This document shows positions 44,968 through 54,535 of a stretch of DNA of 64,000 nt, piece after piece; within the stretch, counting starts at the first letter, position 1; each line of letters begins with the position of its first letter. The position numbers and the translations under genes were made by a program. The notes under the pieces are model-generated. The model saw only the letters and a list, made by a program, of their open reading frames with translations. It had not been told where the DNA came from and ran no database searches. Source of the DNA: Solibacillus cecembensis (GTDB lineage: Bacteria; Bacillota; Bacilli; Bacillales_A; Planococcaceae); NCBI RefSeq assembly GCF_001439635.1, contig NZ_LMBZ01000002.1, forward strand, positions 67,891 to 131,890, given 5' to 3'.

Positions 44968-45000
44968 GAGACATCTTCTATATAAAATAAAAGATGCCTC
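44968..45000 (-). terminator. Terminator of the opuC operon
   Basis: GAGGCATCTT / AAGATGTCTC stem followed on the minus strand by TTTTATC, 19 bp after the opuCD stop. Confidence 0.85.
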
Positions 45001-45018
45001 ATAATGTAAAATATTCAA

Positions 45019-45699
45019 TTAGACCGTACGAAGCTTTTTCCGTTTCGTCGGATCGAGACGTCGCTCCAACCACAAGAGCAATATGTCTGCCAAAATCGCC
45101 ATAAGTGCTGTAGGAATCGCACCTGCTAATATGATGGCTGTTCCGTTCGTTGCATTGGTACCGCGAATAATAATATCGCCTAAACCACCAGCACCGATAA
45201 AGGCACCGATTGCTACAATCCCAATTGCTACGACTAACGCAATGCGAATGCCCGTAATGATGACCGATATGCTAAGCGGTAATTCAATCATATAAAGTAC
45301 TTGCAACTTAGTCATGCCCATCCCACGTCCAGCATCCGTTAAGCTGCGATTAATCGTTGTAATGCCGACATGCGTATTTTTAATAATCGGTAATAACGAA
45401 TAGAAAAAGACTGTTACAATAACTGTTGTTTTTCCAAGACCTAAAACAAGCATAATCATCGCCATTAATGCGAGCGTCGGAATCGTTTGAATAATATTCG
45501 CTAAAGTAGTAATCGGTCCTGTGAAGCGCGGGAATTTTGAAATATAAATACCAATTGGAATGCCGACAACTGAGGCGAGTAAAACACCATAAATGGATAA
45601 CAAAAAATGACTTACAAATTGCGAAAAGATATAAGATCCGTTTTCGTTCATGTAGAAGAAAAATTGCTCTACAACGGATAGTTGCGTTATGTCAGTCAT
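45019..45699 (-). CDS. opuCD: Osmoprotectant ABC transporter permease OpuCD
   Basis: 226 residues, about six membrane helices, binding-protein-dependent permease signature GMTKLQVLYMIELPLS (EAA loop) followed by GAFIGAGGLGD. Fourth gene of the opuC operon; its start overlaps the opuCC stop by 4 bp. Partner permease is OpuCB. Imports glycine betaine, carnitine, choline and related compatible solutes in characterised OpuC systems. Confidence 0.9.
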   Translation of the reverse strand: MTDITQLSVVEQFFFYMNENGSYIFSQFVSHFLLSIYGVLLASVVGIPIGIYISKFPRFTGPITTLANIIQTIPTLALMAMIMLVLGLGKTTVIVTVFFYSLLPIIKNTHVGITTINRSLTDAGRGMGMTKLQVLYMIELPLSISVIITGIRIALVVAIGIVAIGAFIGAGGLGDIIIRGTNATNGTAIILAGAIPTALMAILADILLLWLERRLDPTKRKKLRTV

Positions 45700-46595
45700 G
45701 GCGTGTCACCTCCTGCGAAGTAATTATGTTCCATTAAAAAGTTTTTAGCGACGATACGAGGTTCAATTAAGTTATTATCTGCTAAAAAGTTTAAACGCTG
45801 CATTTCTGCGTTCGAAATTTGTCCGACAAGAAGTTGCAATACTCTTTTCACTTCTGGCTTTTCCTCTAATATAAGGTTGGTCGCAAACGGAGACGCATCA
45901 TATGGCGGGAAAAATTGAAGGTCATCTTCTAAAACGACTAAATCATACGATGCGATTCGTCCATCTGTCGTGTAGCCAAGCACCGCATCGAGCTCGCCTT
46001 GTGCAACTGCATCATAGACAAGTCCAATTTGCATTGGGAAAACACGTCCGAAATTAAAACCATATGCGGCACCAAATGCTTTGTAGCCATCGCCTTCACG
46101 ATTCATCCACGAGTTATCCACACCAACTTCTAAATCCGCTGCAATCGATTTAAAATCACTAACGGTTTTAAGTTGGTATTTGTCCGCAGTTTCCTTTGTG
46201 ACCATAAAGGCATACGTATTATTGAAGCCATATGAATCAAAAAACGTCATGTTAAATTTTTCTTGGAAAAGTCGTTGAACAATTTCGAGTGCCTTTTGTG
46301 GATCGCTTATTGGCTCCTGTTTGAGCGCACCCATTAAATCTGTTCCGGTGTAGCGAACCGATGAAATATTCGCATCACCATTTACCATAGCTTGATGGAG
46401 TACGGTTGATGAGCCGAGATTGCTAATGAGCACAACTTCTTCATTTGTATAATGTTCAATCATATCTTTAAGGATATATCCTAAAATTTGGCTTTCTGTC
46501 GTAACGGCAGAAGCGATGCGAATTGTGTCATCATCATTCTTATTACAGGCCGTGAGCAACAGGATGACTAGGAAAAGAGGGAGTAATTTTTTCAT
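45696..46595 (-). CDS. opuCC: Osmoprotectant-binding lipoprotein OpuCC
   Basis: 299 residues. Lipobox LLTAC near residue 17, so it is anchored outside the membrane. Solute-binding fold of the OpuAC type 2 family: IASAVTTESQILGYILKDM, GVDNSWMNREGDGYKAFGAAY, and VLGYTTDGRIASYDL as hinge and ligand region. Third gene of opuC, ribosome binding site AAGGAGG. Confidence 0.9.
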   Translation of the reverse strand: MKKLLPLFLVILLLTACNKNDDDTIRIASAVTTESQILGYILKDMIEHYTNEEVVLISNLGSSTVLHQAMVNGDANISSVRYTGTDLMGALKQEPISDPQKALEIVQRLFQEKFNMTFFDSYGFNNTYAFMVTKETADKYQLKTVSDFKSIAADLEVGVDNSWMNREGDGYKAFGAAYGFNFGRVFPMQIGLVYDAVAQGELDAVLGYTTDGRIASYDLVVLEDDLQFFPPYDASPFATNLILEEKPEVKRVLQLLVGQISNAEMQRLNFLADNNLIEPRIVAKNFLMEHNYFAGGDTP

Positions 46596-47239
46596 GATGA
46601 CCGACCTCCTTGTATACGAAGCCCTTTCGGAATCATGCTACGTTCGACTCGGCTTAATAAAAAGTCAACAACGAGTGCTAATAGTGTCACGACAATCGCA
46701 CCGCCAACTATGAGGTCAATTTTAAATAAATTTAATCCATTAAAAATATAGTCACCTAAACCGCCAGCGCCAATATAAGAGGCGAGTGTTGCCCAAGAAA
46801 TGACATACACCGCAGAGAGTCGGATACCGGACATAATGATCGGCATCGCTAACGGCAGCTCAACCATACGAAGAGACTGGGCGGGTGTCATGCCCATCGC
46901 TCGCCCAGCAGCCTTGACGTTTTCATTAACTGACTGCATCCCAGTAAAAGTGTTGTTTAAAATGGGCAGGAGGGAATAAATGCACAATGCGATAATTGCA
47001 GGCGTTTTCCCAACACCTAAAAACGGGATCATAATGGCGAGCAGTGCGAGTGAAGGGACTGTTTGAAGCATACTTGTAATTGTAAGCACGATTTTTGTGA
47101 TTTTTTTTGTTTTTGATAATAGGATGCCTAAAGGAACTGCAAGGAGTGTACCGATTAATATGGCAATGAAAGAAATATAAAGATGTTCCCACGTCTTTAA
47201 CAAAATTTCCGCTGTATTTTCAGTGAAAAAGCTCATCAT
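46592..47239 (-). CDS. opuCB: Osmoprotectant ABC transporter permease OpuCB
   Basis: 215 residues, about five or six helices, EAA loop GMTPAQSLRMVELPLAMP followed by ASYIGAGGLGD. Overlaps opuCA and opuCC by 4 bp on either side, indicating tight translational coupling. Two adjacent ATGs are possible starts. Confidence 0.9.
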   Translation of the reverse strand: MMSFFTENTAEILLKTWEHLYISFIAILIGTLLAVPLGILLSKTKKITKIVLTITSMLQTVPSLALLAIMIPFLGVGKTPAIIALCIYSLLPILNNTFTGMQSVNENVKAAGRAMGMTPAQSLRMVELPLAMPIIMSGIRLSAVYVISWATLASYIGAGGLGDYIFNGLNLFKIDLIVGGAIVVTLLALVVDFLLSRVERSMIPKGLRIQGGRSS

Positions 47240-48375
47240 GAGTCCTTCAGCTCCTGTTCCTCATCGCCCCAAATAGTCTCATAAACGATATCGACAATGT
47301 TTGCACGTGTAATGAGTCCAATTAAACGGTTTTGATTATCCACGACCGGAATATTGTTTAAATTACGCTTTAAAATACGGCGAACTGAATCTTGTAATTT
47401 GGACCCGGTCTTCATATAAACAATGTCCTTAATATAAACTTCCGATACGCTTTTTTTCGACCGAGCATCACCTGTTAAGCTTTCAACATTTAAATAACCG
47501 AGCAAGCGATTGTCGCCATCTGTCACGAACAACGTATCAACACGGGATTTAACCATTAATCGAATGGCTTCATCCAAACTGCGTTCAATTGTAATCGAAA
47601 TGGCTTTGATCATTACTTCATCCACCGTTTTAAAGTTTGGCTTTTGTTGAATCAGACGGTGAGAGCCGATAAATTCCTTGACAAAATTATTGATGGGGTT
47701 GGCCAAAATATTGTCTGGCGTATCAAATTGAATCAGCTTTCCTTCATGCATAATCGCAATTTTATCCGCTAATTTAATCGCTTCGTCCATATCATGCGTA
47801 ACGAAAATAATCGTCTTATTTAAGTTTCTTTGCAGCTCTTTAATTAAATCCTGCAAAGTATCGCGCGTAATGGGGTCAAGTGCTCCAAACGGTTCATCCA
47901 TTAAAATGATATCTTGTTCGGCGGCTAATGCACGGATAACACCAATCCGTTGTTGCTGACCACCGGATAATTGAGAAGGGTAGTAATCTAAATAGGATTC
48001 TGGCAAGTTGACTAATGAGATTAAGTGCCTTGCCGTGGCTTCGGATTTCTCCTTTTGCCATTGAAGTAAACGAGGGACGAGCGTGATATTATCTCGGATG
48101 GTCATATGCGGCATTAAACCGATTTGTTGAATGACATAGCCAATACTACGTCTCAGTGTAACGGGATTGATCTTCATCATATCTTTCCCGTTTATTGTCA
48201 CAGTCCCACTTGTAGGTTCAACCATGCGATTTAACATGCGTAGTGCCGTTGTTTTTCCGCTACCACTTGTACCAATAAAGGCGATGAATTCTCCTTTTTG
48301 AATGTCGAGTGTTAAATCATCGACGGCGATTTTTCCACCACGATAAACCTTCTTTAACTTTTCAATATGCAGCAT
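47236..48375 (-). CDS. opuCA: Osmoprotectant ABC transporter ATPase with CBS domains, OpuCA
   Basis: 379 residues from the second ATG, correctly spaced from AAGGAG (the first abuts it). ATPase: GTSGSGKTT, LSGGQQQR, IILMDEPFGALDP, VTHDMDEA. The C-terminal 110 residues form a tandem CBS pair (VDTLFVTDGDNRLLGYL and NNIPVVDNQNRLIGLI). CBS domains of OpuCA homologues bind c-di-AMP in Listeria and Staphylococcus, which inhibits uptake; the same is likely here. Confidence 0.9.
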   Translation of the reverse strand: MLHIEKLKKVYRGGKIAVDDLTLDIQKGEFIAFIGTSGSGKTTALRMLNRMVEPTSGTVTINGKDMMKINPVTLRRSIGYVIQQIGLMPHMTIRDNITLVPRLLQWQKEKSEATARHLISLVNLPESYLDYYPSQLSGGQQQRIGVIRALAAEQDIILMDEPFGALDPITRDTLQDLIKELQRNLNKTIIFVTHDMDEAIKLADKIAIMHEGKLIQFDTPDNILANPINNFVKEFIGSHRLIQQKPNFKTVDEVMIKAISITIERSLDEAIRLMVKSRVDTLFVTDGDNRLLGYLNVESLTGDARSKKSVSEVYIKDIVYMKTGSKLQDSVRRILKRNLNNIPVVDNQNRLIGLITRANIVDIVYETIWGDEEQELKDS

Positions 48376-48647
48376 ATTCTTCATCTCCTTGTGTAAAATA
48401 AAGTTCTCTTTATAACTTATCCAAATTTTCGAAAACTATAAAGTCCACTTTAATAATACCTCATTAATCAGAAAATTAAAAATTTATATGCATTTAGTTG
48501 ACGTTCAAACGCCCATTTATATAGTAGAACGCTGGCTAAAAAAGTCGAATTTAGTGGTAATGGCAGAGTGACCAATATCCAATTTAGTTAATGAATTGGG
48601 CTAAATGGTTGATTATTTTAGACTTTGTATTAATTTCTGAAAATAAA
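48376..48647 (-). other. Leader/promoter region of opuC without recognisable gene
   Basis: AT-rich. Near the opuCA start are inverted motifs such as CTTTATA/TATAAAG (about 48410-48445) that could belong to a promoter/operator, and CCAATT/AATTGG around 48578-48600. No OpcR/GbsR-type regulator gene is adjacent. No reading frame is supported. Confidence 0.4.
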
Positions 48648-48704
48648 AAGAGAGGACTCTTGTAAAATGTAGGTTATTAACCTTTTACAAAAGAGTCCAC
48701 TCAT
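48648..48704. mobile_element. MITE-like inverted repeat, copy 2
   Basis: GGACTCTTGTAAAA at left and TTTTACAAAAGAGTCC at right (one extra A) with 15-bp loop. It shares CTCTTGTAAAAT and CCTTTTACAA with the element at 33366-33430. No coding capacity. Confidence 0.5.
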
Positions 48705-48804
48705 ATGGAAAGCATAGGAATATTCAAAAAGTGATTCGATGCAATGAATCGATAGGATACGAAATACACGACACTTTATGAATAAGATTGGAGCTTAACC
48801 GTTA

Positions 48805-48987
48805 TTAAGCTGCTTTTTTGTCGCTTTTCTTTTTAGCTTTTTTCTTCGCTACTAGTTTCACAACTTTTTTCTTCTCGGCTTTTTTCTTTTCTAACTTTTT
48901 TTCAAGTTTCTTTTTGTCTGCTTTTTTCTTTGCTTTCTTCTCTAGTACAACTTCTTCTACTTTGTTTTTCTTGATTTTTTTTGCCAT
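48805..48987 (-). CDS. Lysine-rich low-complexity basic protein
   Basis: 60 residues, of which 30 are lysine, arranged in short KKK/EKK blocks with scattered Ala, Val and Glu. Good ribosome binding site (AGAGGTGA) and ATG; the phenylalanine-rich frame on the opposite strand has none. Resembles H1-like or other DNA/RNA-binding lysine-rich tails; binding to nucleic acid is inferred from charge only. Monocistronic. Confidence 0.65.
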   Translation of the reverse strand: MAKKIKKNKVEEVVLEKKAKKKADKKKLEKKLEKKKAEKKKVVKLVAKKKAKKKSDKKAA

Positions 48988-49182
48988 GTTATATTCACCT
49001 CTAGTTTATATTTGTGAAGAAAACATTCTGATTTGGTAGAATGCTTACATACTAGGATATATTATCCATAGATGGAAAGCAAATAAAGGTGTTTTAATAA
49101 TCAAAAAGATAGAGAGGTTGGATGTTCCAGGAACTCCCATGGAAGAAAATCGTCTAATATAAAAAAAGGGGAGGTAAACGCA

Positions 49183-49833
49183 ATGCAAAACGCAGTTATT
49201 TTTGATATGGACGGCACATTATTTCAAACGCACCTTATTTTAGAAGGGGCACTCGAACAAACATTTGAAAAATTGCGAGATGAATTGTTGTGGGAGGGAC
49301 CAACACCACTTGAAAAATATAAGGAAATAATGGGTGTACCGTTAGAGGTTGTTTGGGAAACGCTTTGTCCGCAACATTCATTTACCATAAGAGAGCGCAG
49401 CAATGAATGGTTCCAACAGTTTTTAGTGCAGCAAATACAAGAGGGACGAGGGGGCTTATATGAAGGGGTCATAAAAACGCTTCAGCAGCTTTCAAAAGAC
49501 TATCCAATCTATATTGCAAGCAACGGACAACCGGCATATTTACAAGCGATTGTGACGCATTATGAGCTTGATCGCTGGATTAAAAAGGTTTACAGCATTG
49601 AACAAATTGCTTCCCGCGATAAATCATTGCTTGTACATAAAGTCATAGAGGAAAACAATGTCGCAAACGGTTTTGTTATCGGAGACCGTTTATCGGACTT
49701 TCAAGCGGCCAAAGATAATCATTTACAATCGATAGGCGTACGTTTTGATTTCGCACAGCAGCAGGAATTAGAAACAGCCGATTTTGTCGTTGAGCAATTT
49801 TCGGCTATACTTGCTATTATCAAAAGTAAATAA
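49183..49833 (+). CDS. HAD-superfamily hydrolase (phosphatase-like)
   Basis: 216 residues. Motif I DMDGTLFQT with nucleophile Asp, motif II ASNG, motif III Lys in SRDKSLLVHKV, motif IV GDRLSDFQAAK. An alpha-helical C1 cap lies between motifs I and II as in phosphoglycolate phosphatase/PpaX relatives. Substrate unknown. ATG behind GGGGAGG. Single gene ending at a bidirectional terminator. Confidence 0.85.
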   Translation: MQNAVIFDMDGTLFQTHLILEGALEQTFEKLRDELLWEGPTPLEKYKEIMGVPLEVVWETLCPQHSFTIRERSNEWFQQFLVQQIQEGRGGLYEGVIKTLQQLSKDYPIYIASNGQPAYLQAIVTHYELDRWIKKVYSIEQIASRDKSLLVHKVIEENNVANGFVIGDRLSDFQAAKDNHLQSIGVRFDFAQQQELETADFVVEQFSAILAIIKSK

Positions 49834-49851
49834 ACTAAAAATATTCATACA

Positions 49852-49887
49852 AAAAAGCTATTTTGATTTTAGTCAAAATAGCTTTTT
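49852..49887. terminator. Bidirectional terminator
   Basis: AAAAAGCTATTTTGA / TCAAAATAGCTTTTT stem between the HAD and mscL genes. The same stem recurs at 56651-56689. Confidence 0.92.
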
Positions 49888-49893
49888 CCACCA

Positions 49894-50286
49894 TTACTCA
49901 GCTTGTTCTTTCTTCAGTAAGTCGCGAATTTCTTTTAATAGTTCTTCTTTTGCGTCTAATTCAGGTGCTGGAGCTTCCACAACAGCCGCTTCTTTTTTAC
50001 GATTCAACTTCGCAATAATTCGTAAAACGACAAAAATTACAAAAGCGATAATTAAGAAATCAATAATCGACTGGATAAATACGCCAAGGGCTACTTGTGC
50101 ATCACCCTTGCCGAATTTCCATTTATCAGTAAGGTCAATACCACCTGTTAATATACCAACTAGAGGCATAATGATGTTTTTTACTAAGGAATCAACAATT
50201 TTACCAAATGCAGCACCAATTACTACAGCAACGGCTAAATCCATCACATTCCCGCGCATCGCAAAATCTTTAAAATCTTTCCACAT
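49894..50286 (-). CDS. mscL: Large-conductance mechanosensitive channel MscL
   Basis: 130 residues from the ATG 8 nt after GGAG (a GTG three codons upstream overlaps it). Opening [20 protein letters not shown] is the MscL pore helix signature; second membrane helix 72-95 and a charged C-terminal helical bundle ([15 protein letters not shown]). It releases solutes on hypo-osmotic shock, the counterpart of the flanking opuC and opuA uptake systems. Confidence 0.95.
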   Translation of the reverse strand: MWKDFKDFAMRGNVMDLAVAVVIGAAFGKIVDSLVKNIIMPLVGILTGGIDLTDKWKFGKGDAQVALGVFIQSIIDFLIIAFVIFVVLRIIAKLNRKKEAAVVEAPAPELDAKEELLKEIRDLLKKEQAE

Positions 50287-50456
50287 ACGTTTCACTCCAT
50301 ATTCTCATGCATTTCTTTATAACTATTTACTATACCAATTGTAGAAATAATTTTCAACTATGAAAAAAGTTGGAACAACCCTTATAATAGAATAGAGTAA
50401 TTCATTTTTTTGATACAACGATCCATTACATAACTAGAATAAGATTGGTGGCAATT

Positions 50457-51146
50457 ATGACAGCTAAGAAAAAGAATAAACCATTCATCTCACCGAAAGT
50501 GAAGCTATTTTTAATCGTGTTATTAATTCCAGTCGCGTTGACGCTTTATGTATTTACTTATTTTACGTGGCAACAATTTAAAGGACTTCCATTCGGGGAT
50601 CAATTTACCGAAAAGTCCGTGTATCAACAAATCCAGGAACAATTTGATTTGTCAATTCCGATTGAATACATACCGATTTATGTCGCAGCTGAAGAAAAAT
50701 ATAATGTACCGTGGACATTACTTGCGGCTCATCACCGAGTGGAAACGCGTTTTTCGTCGATGAAAAAACTCGTGTCTCCAGTTGGGGCAGAAGGTCATTT
50801 ACAGTTTATGCCGTGTACGTTTGTTGGTTGGAAACATCCATCATGCAAAGGGCTCGGTCAGGGGGAAATTCCTGAAAAGGACAAAACCAATCCGGCTGTT
50901 ATTAAAAAGTATGGCGGCTATGGCATTGATGCGAATGGAGACGGGATAGCAGATCCATTCGATATTGAGGATGCTGTTTATAGCGCGGCGAATTTTTTAG
51001 CGATTGCGGGTGTTAATAAAGGGCAATTCAAAAAAGCAATTTACCAGTACAATCATAGTGATGCCTATGTAGAAGATATATTGAAATACTACAATCAATA
51101 CAAAGATTACGATGATCAGTTGAAACTAATTGCATTAAAAGAATGA
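50457..51146 (+). CDS. Membrane-anchored lytic transglycosylase (SLT-like)
   Basis: 229 residues from the ATG after GGTGG. Basic N-terminus and one membrane helix (about 15-37), then an SLT-type lysozyme fold outside: catalytic-Glu region LLAAHHRVETRFS, GHLQFMPCTFVGW, DPFDIEDAVYSAANFLA and the YNHSDAYVEDIL closing motif. An insert with DANGDGIADP may bind calcium. Cleaves peptidoglycan glycan strands. Position between osmotic genes may be incidental. Confidence 0.82.
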   Translation: MTAKKKNKPFISPKVKLFLIVLLIPVALTLYVFTYFTWQQFKGLPFGDQFTEKSVYQQIQEQFDLSIPIEYIPIYVAAEEKYNVPWTLLAAHHRVETRFSSMKKLVSPVGAEGHLQFMPCTFVGWKHPSCKGLGQGEIPEKDKTNPAVIKKYGGYGIDANGDGIADPFDIEDAVYSAANFLAIAGVNKGQFKKAIYQYNHSDAYVEDILKYYNQYKDYDDQLKLIALKE

Positions 51147-51168
51147 TAGGTTAAGCGAGTGAAATCAA

Positions 51169-51211
51169 AAATGCCAAGTAGATGGACTTACTCATCATCT
51201 ACTTGGCATTT
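51169..51211. terminator. Bidirectional terminator
   Basis: AAATGCCAAGTAGATG / CATCTACTTGGCATTT perfect 16-bp stem between the transglycosylase gene and the convergent opuA operon. Confidence 0.88.
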
Positions 51212-51240
51212 CCTATTCTATAATAGAAGGAAAGGAAGCT

Positions 51241-52113
51241 TTATTTCACTTCTGCCGTCCATTTATCAACAGTTTCTTGATTGTTTTTAATCCAGTCAGC
51301 CGCTGCATCTTTTGGCTTTTTCCCACCATTGATTTCTAACATGACTTCTTCCATATCTTCTGCTGTCCAGTGGAACGCATCTAGTACTTTATACGCTTCT
51401 GGAGCTTTTTCTTCTAACTTTTTACTGACAAATGTATTAATTGTCTCTTCACCACCAAAAATACCTTGTGGATCTTCTAAATATTTTAAGTCATACGAAG
51501 CAAATTTCCAGTGTGGTGACCAGCCTGTAACGATTATATCTTCTTCATTGGCAATTGCTTGTTTTAAAGCAACCGTCATTGCACCTGATGAAGAAGGAAG
51601 TAATGACCATGAATTTAAGTTTGGATATCCTTCTAGCGCTTTTTCAGTAGCCATCATAATACCTGCGCCGGGTTCAATTCCAGTAATCGTGGAACCTGCT
51701 TCAGCTTTTAAATCCGCAATCGAATTGACATCCATATAACTAGGTACAACTAATCCAATTTTTGCACCGGATAAGTTTTCACCTAAATTTACTAAATTCT
51801 CTCCGTACTTTTCTAATTGCGCGGCATGGGTAGCCGGTAACCAGCCCGCAACCATTGCATCGGCTTCATCTTTCGAAACTGCTTCCCACATAATTGCGTT
51901 ATCGAGTGGTGTAAGTGATACATCATAGCCGATATCTTCTAAAACTTGACCGACTACATGCGTTGAAGCGACTTCTGTATCCCATTCCACATAGGCAAGA
52001 TTAATTTTCCCTAGTGAATCCTCTTTTTCTGAAGATGAACCGCCCCCACAAGCAGCAAGTAAAATACTCGCACTAATTGTCATAGCACCTAAAAGAAATT
52101 TACGTTTTTTCAT
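51241..52113 (-). CDS. opuAC: Glycine betaine-binding lipoprotein OpuAC
   Basis: 290 residues. Lipobox LLAAC. OpuAC-type fold with the ligand-contacting GWLPATH and VTGWSPHWKFASYDLKYLEDP (aromatic cage residues). Third gene of opuA, ribosome binding site AAAGGAG, 17-bp gap to opuAB. Delivers glycine betaine to the OpuAA/OpuAB transporter. Confidence 0.92.
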   Translation of the reverse strand: MKKRKFLLGAMTISASILLAACGGGSSSEKEDSLGKINLAYVEWDTEVASTHVVGQVLEDIGYDVSLTPLDNAIMWEAVSKDEADAMVAGWLPATHAAQLEKYGENLVNLGENLSGAKIGLVVPSYMDVNSIADLKAEAGSTITGIEPGAGIMMATEKALEGYPNLNSWSLLPSSSGAMTVALKQAIANEEDIIVTGWSPHWKFASYDLKYLEDPQGIFGGEETINTFVSKKLEEKAPEAYKVLDAFHWTAEDMEEVMLEINGGKKPKDAAADWIKNNQETVDKWTAEVK

Positions 52114-52130
52114 TATGAAATTCTCCTTTT

Positions 52131-52982
52131 TTACAGTGATTTTTTATTAAAACTTTGCGTTAATCGATCGACGATAATGGCAAAGATAACTAAGCTAATC
52201 CCAGCAACAAAGCCGTTTCCGACCTGTGCACGTTGTAAAGCAGATAATACTTCTCGTCCTAATCCAGGTGCCCCGATCATCGAAGCGATGACAACCATAG
52301 ATAAAGAAAGTAATACGGTTTGGTTAATCCCAGCCATAATTGTTGACTTAGCGATTGGCAACTCTACTTTTAGTAACTTTTGAAGGCCTGTACTTCCGAA
52401 TGAATCAGCTGCCTCGACTAGTTCTTTTGAAACTTGGCGAATCCCTAAATTCGTAAAGCGAACAGTAGGGGGGAGTGCGAAAATTACTGATGCAAATACA
52501 CCCGGTACAACACCGATTCCAAAAAACGCAACAGCAGGAATTAAATAAACGAAACCAGGCATTGTTTGCATAAAATCAAGAATGGGCTTAATAATATTGT
52601 CTGCCAGTGTGCTCTTAGACATTAAAATACCTAGAGGAATCCCTATAATAATCGCAACGACACTAGCAAATAATACGAGTGTAAAAGTGTTCATTAATTG
52701 CTCCCAAAGCTGCTGATTGTAAATGAATAGTAAGCCTAGTATTGAAAAAATCGCTAAGCCAAATTTCTTCCCAGTAGCGAAAAACGCAACAATCGCTATG
52801 AGTAAAATGAATAGAATAGGAGGGATAGAGATGAGTAAATTTGTAACAGAATCCATTAACGCGGTTCCGTCTGTTTGAATAAATTTAAATACACTTGAAA
52901 ATGTATCGGTGAACCAATCCATTATGTCTTCTACTACATCTCCAACAGGTAATACTGGAATTTGATTTAGGAAATTACTCAT
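52131..52982 (-). CDS. opuAB: Glycine betaine ABC transporter permease OpuAB
   Basis: 283 residues, about six to seven membrane helices preceded by an amphipathic N-terminus ([20 protein letters not shown]) typical of OpuAB/ProW. EAA loop [20 protein letters not shown], then [18 protein letters not shown]. Overlaps opuAA by 8 bp. Confidence 0.92.
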   Translation of the reverse strand: MSNFLNQIPVLPVGDVVEDIMDWFTDTFSSVFKFIQTDGTALMDSVTNLLISIPPILFILLIAIVAFFATGKKFGLAIFSILGLLFIYNQQLWEQLMNTFTLVLFASVVAIIIGIPLGILMSKSTLADNIIKPILDFMQTMPGFVYLIPAVAFFGIGVVPGVFASVIFALPPTVRFTNLGIRQVSKELVEAADSFGSTGLQKLLKVELPIAKSTIMAGINQTVLLSLSMVVIASMIGAPGLGREVLSALQRAQVGNGFVAGISLVIFAIIVDRLTQSFNKKSL

Positions 52983-54174
52983 GATCTTCTACCTCCTGAG
53001 TTGCAGAGGCAAGTGACTCAATAATAACCCCACGAATAAGGATTCCGCGCAGCTTCCCATCATCCACGACCGCTACTGGTGTTGGACAATCCGATATAAT
53101 TGGTAACACATCTTGGATGAGTGTTGTAGGTTCAACTGTTGGCATATCCGTTTGAACGATTTCACGAACCGTTTTTTCCCCAGCTTGTGCCGCGTTTAGT
53201 GCATCAGTTGCTGTAATATATCCTTTAAACTGACGTTGTTTATCGATTGCAATGAGTACACTTATTTCTTCCTCACGCATACGTTGTAGGGCTACTTTAG
53301 GACCGTCATTTTCAACGTTAATCGTCATTGCTCGAACCATAACATGTTCAGCGGTTAACACTTTCGAACGGTCAACATCCTCTAAAAACGTTCGAATATA
53401 CGCATTTGCCGGATTCGTTAAAATTTCTTCCCCAGTACCGATTTGAATGATTTTCCCGTCCTTCATAATGGCAATGCGATCGCCAATACGAAGTGCCTCA
53501 TTTAAATCATGGGTAATAAAAATAATGGTTTTTTGGACATTTGCTTGAAGTTCTAATAATTCGTCTTGCATCTCTTTTCGAATTAGTGGATCGAGTGCAG
53601 AAAAAGCTTCATCCATGAGCAAAATTTCTGGATCATTCGCAAGTGCTCTCGCTAAACCAACGCGCTGCTGCATGCCACCAGATAATTGATGAGGATACTG
53701 ATCTTTATAAGCCAGTAAACCTGCATTATTTAAAGCCTTTTCTGCTTTCAATCTTTTTTCTTCCTTAGCAATACCACGGATTTCTAAGCCATATTGTGTA
53801 TTTTCTAAAATGGTGCGATGAGGGAATAGGCCGAAATTTTGGAAAACCATACTCATTTTTTCACGGCGAATTTGCTGTAGTTGGCTTTTCTTAAGACGTG
53901 TTATTTTTTCACCGTCAATGAATATTTCTCCACCAGTCGGATCAATGAGGCGATTTAGTAGGCGAATGAGCGTAGACTTTCCGCTTCCTGATAAGCCCAT
54001 AATGACAAAAATTTCGCCTTCATTGACGGTGAATGATGCATCATACACACCCACTGTTGCACCTGTTTTTTGCAGGATTTCTGTTTTACTCATTTGTTTT
54101 TCGACAAGTTTCATTGCATTTGCAGATTGCTTACCGAAAATTTTGGTGACATTTTCTACTCTTAATTTTTCCAT
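52975..54174 (-). CDS. opuAA: Glycine betaine ABC transporter ATPase OpuAA
   Basis: 399 residues: ATPase with [30 protein letters not shown] and ITHDLNEA, then a CBS pair in the last 110 residues ([34 protein letters not shown]). First gene of opuAA-AB-AC. The leader carries a large palindrome at 54201-54238. The CBS part could sense ionic strength or c-di-AMP as in other OpuA systems. Confidence 0.93.
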   Translation of the reverse strand: MEKLRVENVTKIFGKQSANAMKLVEKQMSKTEILQKTGATVGVYDASFTVNEGEIFVIMGLSGSGKSTLIRLLNRLIDPTGGEIFIDGEKITRLKKSQLQQIRREKMSMVFQNFGLFPHRTILENTQYGLEIRGIAKEEKRLKAEKALNNAGLLAYKDQYPHQLSGGMQQRVGLARALANDPEILLMDEAFSALDPLIRKEMQDELLELQANVQKTIIFITHDLNEALRIGDRIAIMKDGKIIQIGTGEEILTNPANAYIRTFLEDVDRSKVLTAEHVMVRAMTINVENDGPKVALQRMREEEISVLIAIDKQRQFKGYITATDALNAAQAGEKTVREIVQTDMPTVEPTTLIQDVLPIISDCPTPVAVVDDGKLRGILIRGVIIESLASATQEVEDHE

Positions 54175-54200
54175 ACTATCACATCAACTTTCTATTAATT

Positions 54201-54244
54201 AAAGTAACAACTTAATGTTAACGTTAAGTTGTTACTTTTGTCAA
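54201..54244 (-). promoter_or_regulatory. opuA promoter with 38-bp palindromic operator
   Basis: Arms AAAGTAACAACTTAA / TTAAGTTGTTACTTT (15 bp, perfect) flank TGTTAACG, itself centred on GTTAAC: a 38-bp near-perfect palindrome at 54201-54238. On the minus strand a consensus -35 TTGACA (54244-54239) abuts it, and a -10 such as TTAACA or TAACAT lies in its centre at 17-18 bp. A bound repressor would cover the promoter. The adjacent BusR-like gene is the obvious candidate. The stretch 54245-54453 shows nothing else. Confidence 0.8.
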
Positions 54245-54453
54245 ATGAGTGATTCGAAGAAAAAATAGTTGGGGTGTTTCATTGGGTTTTCCTTTTTGTG
54301 AGAATTAATGCTGTTGGTTTTTATAGATAAATACATGTTGAAAGCCCGTCAAATATGGGTTTCCTTGATTTTTAAAAAGGTGTATTATTTATTATTGATG
54401 TTTGGAAAAAAGTGGAGTTAGTAATAGGGGTGGAGGTCTGAAAATGTGAAAAA

Positions 54454-54487
54454 ATGCCTAAAATTGCGGAGGCAAAATTTTAGGCAT
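54454..54487 (-). terminator. Terminator of the busR-like gene
   Basis: ATGCCTAAAATT / AATTTTAGGCAT stem followed on the minus strand by TTTTTT. It separates the regulator transcript from opuA. Confidence 0.9.
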
Positions 54488-54535
54488 TATACTAATTTCG
54501 TATTTTTAAGTATGAAAAAACGCGGTTATTTTTGG

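Noticed and set aside
48818..49039. Phenylalanine-rich 73-codon frame on the plus strand opposite the lysine-rich gene
   Set aside because: It is the reverse complement of lysine codons, has no ribosome binding site and is less plausible than the minus-strand gene with AGAGGTGA.
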